This document shows positions 15,478-16,437 of a stretch of DNA of 16,437 nt, piece after piece; the first letter of the stretch is position 1; every line of letters begins with the position of its first letter. The DNA comes from an uncultured Agathobacter sp. (GTDB lineage Bacteria; Bacillota; Clostridia; Lachnospirales; Lachnospiraceae), in contig CAKRDT010000034.1 of NCBI GenBank assembly GCA_934316545.1, positions 1-16,437 of the forward strand, given 5' to 3'. Both the position numbers and the translations under genes were made by a program. The notes under the pieces were generated by a model. It was given only the letters and a program-made list of their open reading frames with translations, was not told the origin of the DNA and did not search any database.

Positions 15478-15726
15478 ATGAGTCAGGCAAAAGTAGAGCA
15501 GCATAAACAAGATAAAGTAAACCGTAAGAAAATTATGGCAAAGGAGAGAGCGCAGCGTATCGCAGCAAGAGTTTGTGCGATCGTTGTACTTGTAGCAATC
15601 GTCGGCTGGGCAGGCTATACCGGATATCAGTATTATGAGTCTACTCGTCCAACGAAGACCATTTACACAGATACATCTGCTTTAAATAATTACATTCAGA
15701 ATCTGGATAGTACTCAGGCAGAGTAG
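15478..15726 (+). CDS. Small single-pass membrane protein, unknown
   Basis: An 82-residue protein that I do not recognise. Residues 1-31 are strongly basic and hydrophilic. Residues about 32-53 form one hydrophobic helix (VCAIVVLVAIVGWAGYTGY). The rest is a short polar tail ending in AE. The charge pattern predicts the N-terminus inside and the tail outside the cell. The ribosome site AGGAGAG (15464-15470) is well placed and the gene has its own promoter and terminator, so it is very likely real. It follows feoB, but nothing shows a link to iron. Other single-pass anchors of this type are common in Lachnospiraceae, but function cannot be inferred. Confidence 0.85.
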   Translation: MSQAKVEQHKQDKVNRKKIMAKERAQRIAARVCAIVVLVAIVGWAGYTGYQYYESTRPTKTIYTDTSALNNYIQNLDSTQAE

Positions 15727-15738
15727 TCATTACGGATG

Positions 15739-15774
15739 AAAAGGCATCGCCATCAAGTGTGCGATGCCTTTTTT
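15739..15774. terminator. Bidirectional intrinsic terminator
   Basis: A stem (AAAAGGCATCGC with GCGATGCCTTTT, loop 15751-15760) is followed on the plus strand by six Ts (15769-15774) and on the minus strand by a T run. It serves both the small membrane protein gene and the convergent minus-strand gene. The stop codon of the minus-strand gene (complement of 15753-15755) lies inside the loop. Confidence 0.93.
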
Positions 15775-16187
15775 AATGCATTATGTACTGCATCGAGGAG
15801 TAACATGGAAGTATATTGATTGTTTTGGGAATAGGTGATGTTATCGGTGGATTGGCTGCGAATAATCTGCCTGCTTAATTCATTTAAAGTGGGTTTCATC
15901 AGTGGGTACATCGTTTCCATGGTTTCATCCAGATTGACCATCGAAATGGATTTTATGTTATTTTCATCGACGACCACCTGAACATCCATTGAACTTTGAT
16001 CCATCATAATGGAGGAGGTATAGATTCCGGGAGTATACAGGGTTGGCACCGATTCCGGCTCCGGTTTGGATCTGGCATGAAGCGAGGCAAAAAGAATGAT
16101 CAGCATAAGAAGTCCAAGGCCGACAGCGACTCCTGCGAACACGATCCGTTTCATATGTAATACGACGATTTTTGTTTTGACGCTCAT
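15753..16187 (-). CDS. Membrane-anchored FMN-binding-domain-like protein
   Basis: A 144-residue protein starting at the ATG complementary to 16185-16187, which has AGGGAGGG at ideal spacing; an upstream in-frame ATG at 16220 has no such site. Residues 15-36 are a hydrophobic anchor. The outside part (about 50-141) follows the layout of FMN-binding (FMN_bind) domains: a PGIYTSS start, a VQVVVDENNIKSI strand pair, a helix, IIRSQSTDNI, and a final LLLDAVHNAL helix. The SGA(T/S)xT flavin-attachment motif that should follow QSTD is instead TYSQNNQYTS, so covalent flavin binding is unlikely. It could be a degenerate, structural or sensory relative. The gene itself is certain; the family call is inference. 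Confidence 0.75.
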   Translation of the reverse strand: MSVKTKIVVLHMKRIVFAGVAVGLGLLMLIILFASLHARSKPEPESVPTLYTPGIYTSSIMMDQSSMDVQVVVDENNIKSISMVNLDETMETMYPLMKPTLNELSRQIIRSQSTDNITYSQNNQYTSMLLLDAVHNALKKASHT

Positions 16188-16299
16188 TGATTTCCCTCCC
16201 TTTGTTGTTCTGTAAATCATATGTTGGAAGAAATCGTTTCATTCCCCTAAGTTAATTTTTGTAATTGTTCAAATAAATCAAAAATTATTAAAAATAAGG

Positions 16300-16328
16300 T
16301 TGACATCAGGCGGCGCGTCTGTTAATAT
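16300..16328 (+). promoter_or_regulatory. Strong promoter of tRNA-Gly
   Basis: A perfect -35 TTGACA (16300-16305) and a -10 TAATAT (16323-16328) are separated by 17 nt. The start would be near 16335, about 30 nt before the mature tRNA. The GC-rich spacer with an AT-rich upstream region is typical of strong stable-RNA promoters. Confidence 0.88.
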
Positions 16329-16364
16329 ACTAAATGTGTTCGACAGAACGACAAAATAAAATAT

Positions 16365-16437
16365 GCGATAGTGGCGTAGTTGGTAACGCGCGACCTTGCC
16401 AAGGTCGAGACCGCGGGTTCGAGCCCCGTCTATCGCT
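16365..16437 (+). tRNA. tRNA-Gly (anticodon GCC)
   Basis: A complete 73-nt cloverleaf. The acceptor stem is GCGATAG paired with CTATCGC (16430-16436) and the discriminator base is T, as expected for glycine. The D arm is GCG...CGC, the anticodon stem is CGACC/GGTCG with loop TTGCCAA (anticodon GCC at 16398-16400), and the T arm contains GGTTCGAGCC. It ends at the last base of the window, so an encoded CCA cannot be judged. It could be followed by more tRNA genes. Confidence 0.97.

Noticed and set aside
16188..16220. Longer start for the minus-strand FMN-binding-like gene
   Set aside because: The ATG at 16220 lacks a ribosome site, whereas the ATG at 16187 has AGGGAGGG at ideal spacing.

Overview
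The window reads like a chromosome segment of a Lachnospiraceae-type gut Clostridia (Firmicutes). Evidence is the strong AGGAGG-like ribosome binding sites, low-to-moderate GC, a clostridial-type citrate synthase, a FeoA-FeoB fusion, and a DUF6033-like protein of a kind I associate with Lachnospiraceae. The family assignment is inference; no 16S rRNA or other taxonomic marker is present.

Region A (1 to about 7.2 kb) is the right-hand part of an integrated mobile element that continues leftward out of the window. It holds a poorly coding, palindrome-rich stretch (1-778), a fusion of an apparently inactive resolvase-like domain to a MazF/PemK toxin domain (779-1579), a small conserved-looking acidic protein (1691-1963), and three large serine recombinases in one tightly packed, translationally coupled block (2099-7072). 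Several strong inverted repeats sit between these genes. The block ends in a non-coding stretch with an exact 11-bp direct repeat (7070-7080 and 7180-7190), probably at or near the element/chromosome junction. The recombinases probably excise and integrate the element. The MazF fusion may stabilise it or talk to the recombinases.

Region B (about 7.3-9.3 kb) is a two-gene unit with its own promoter: a DUF6033-like protein and a DUF2974/Mbeg1-like alpha/beta hydrolase with a GHSKGG nucleophile elbow.

Region C (9.3-13.0 kb) is core glutamate-family metabolism. Citrate synthase has a palindromic promoter region and a strong terminator. It is followed by argJ (arginine) and proC (proline). Citrate synthase feeds 2-oxoglutarate and glutamate, from which both later products are made.

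Region D (13.0-15.4 kb) is a single long FeoA-FeoB ferrous iron transporter.

Region E (15.4-16.4 kb) has a small one-pass membrane protein with a good promoter, a convergent membrane-anchored protein resembling a degenerate FMN-binding domain, a bidirectional terminator between them, and a tRNA-Gly(GCC) with a strong promoter ending at the last base.
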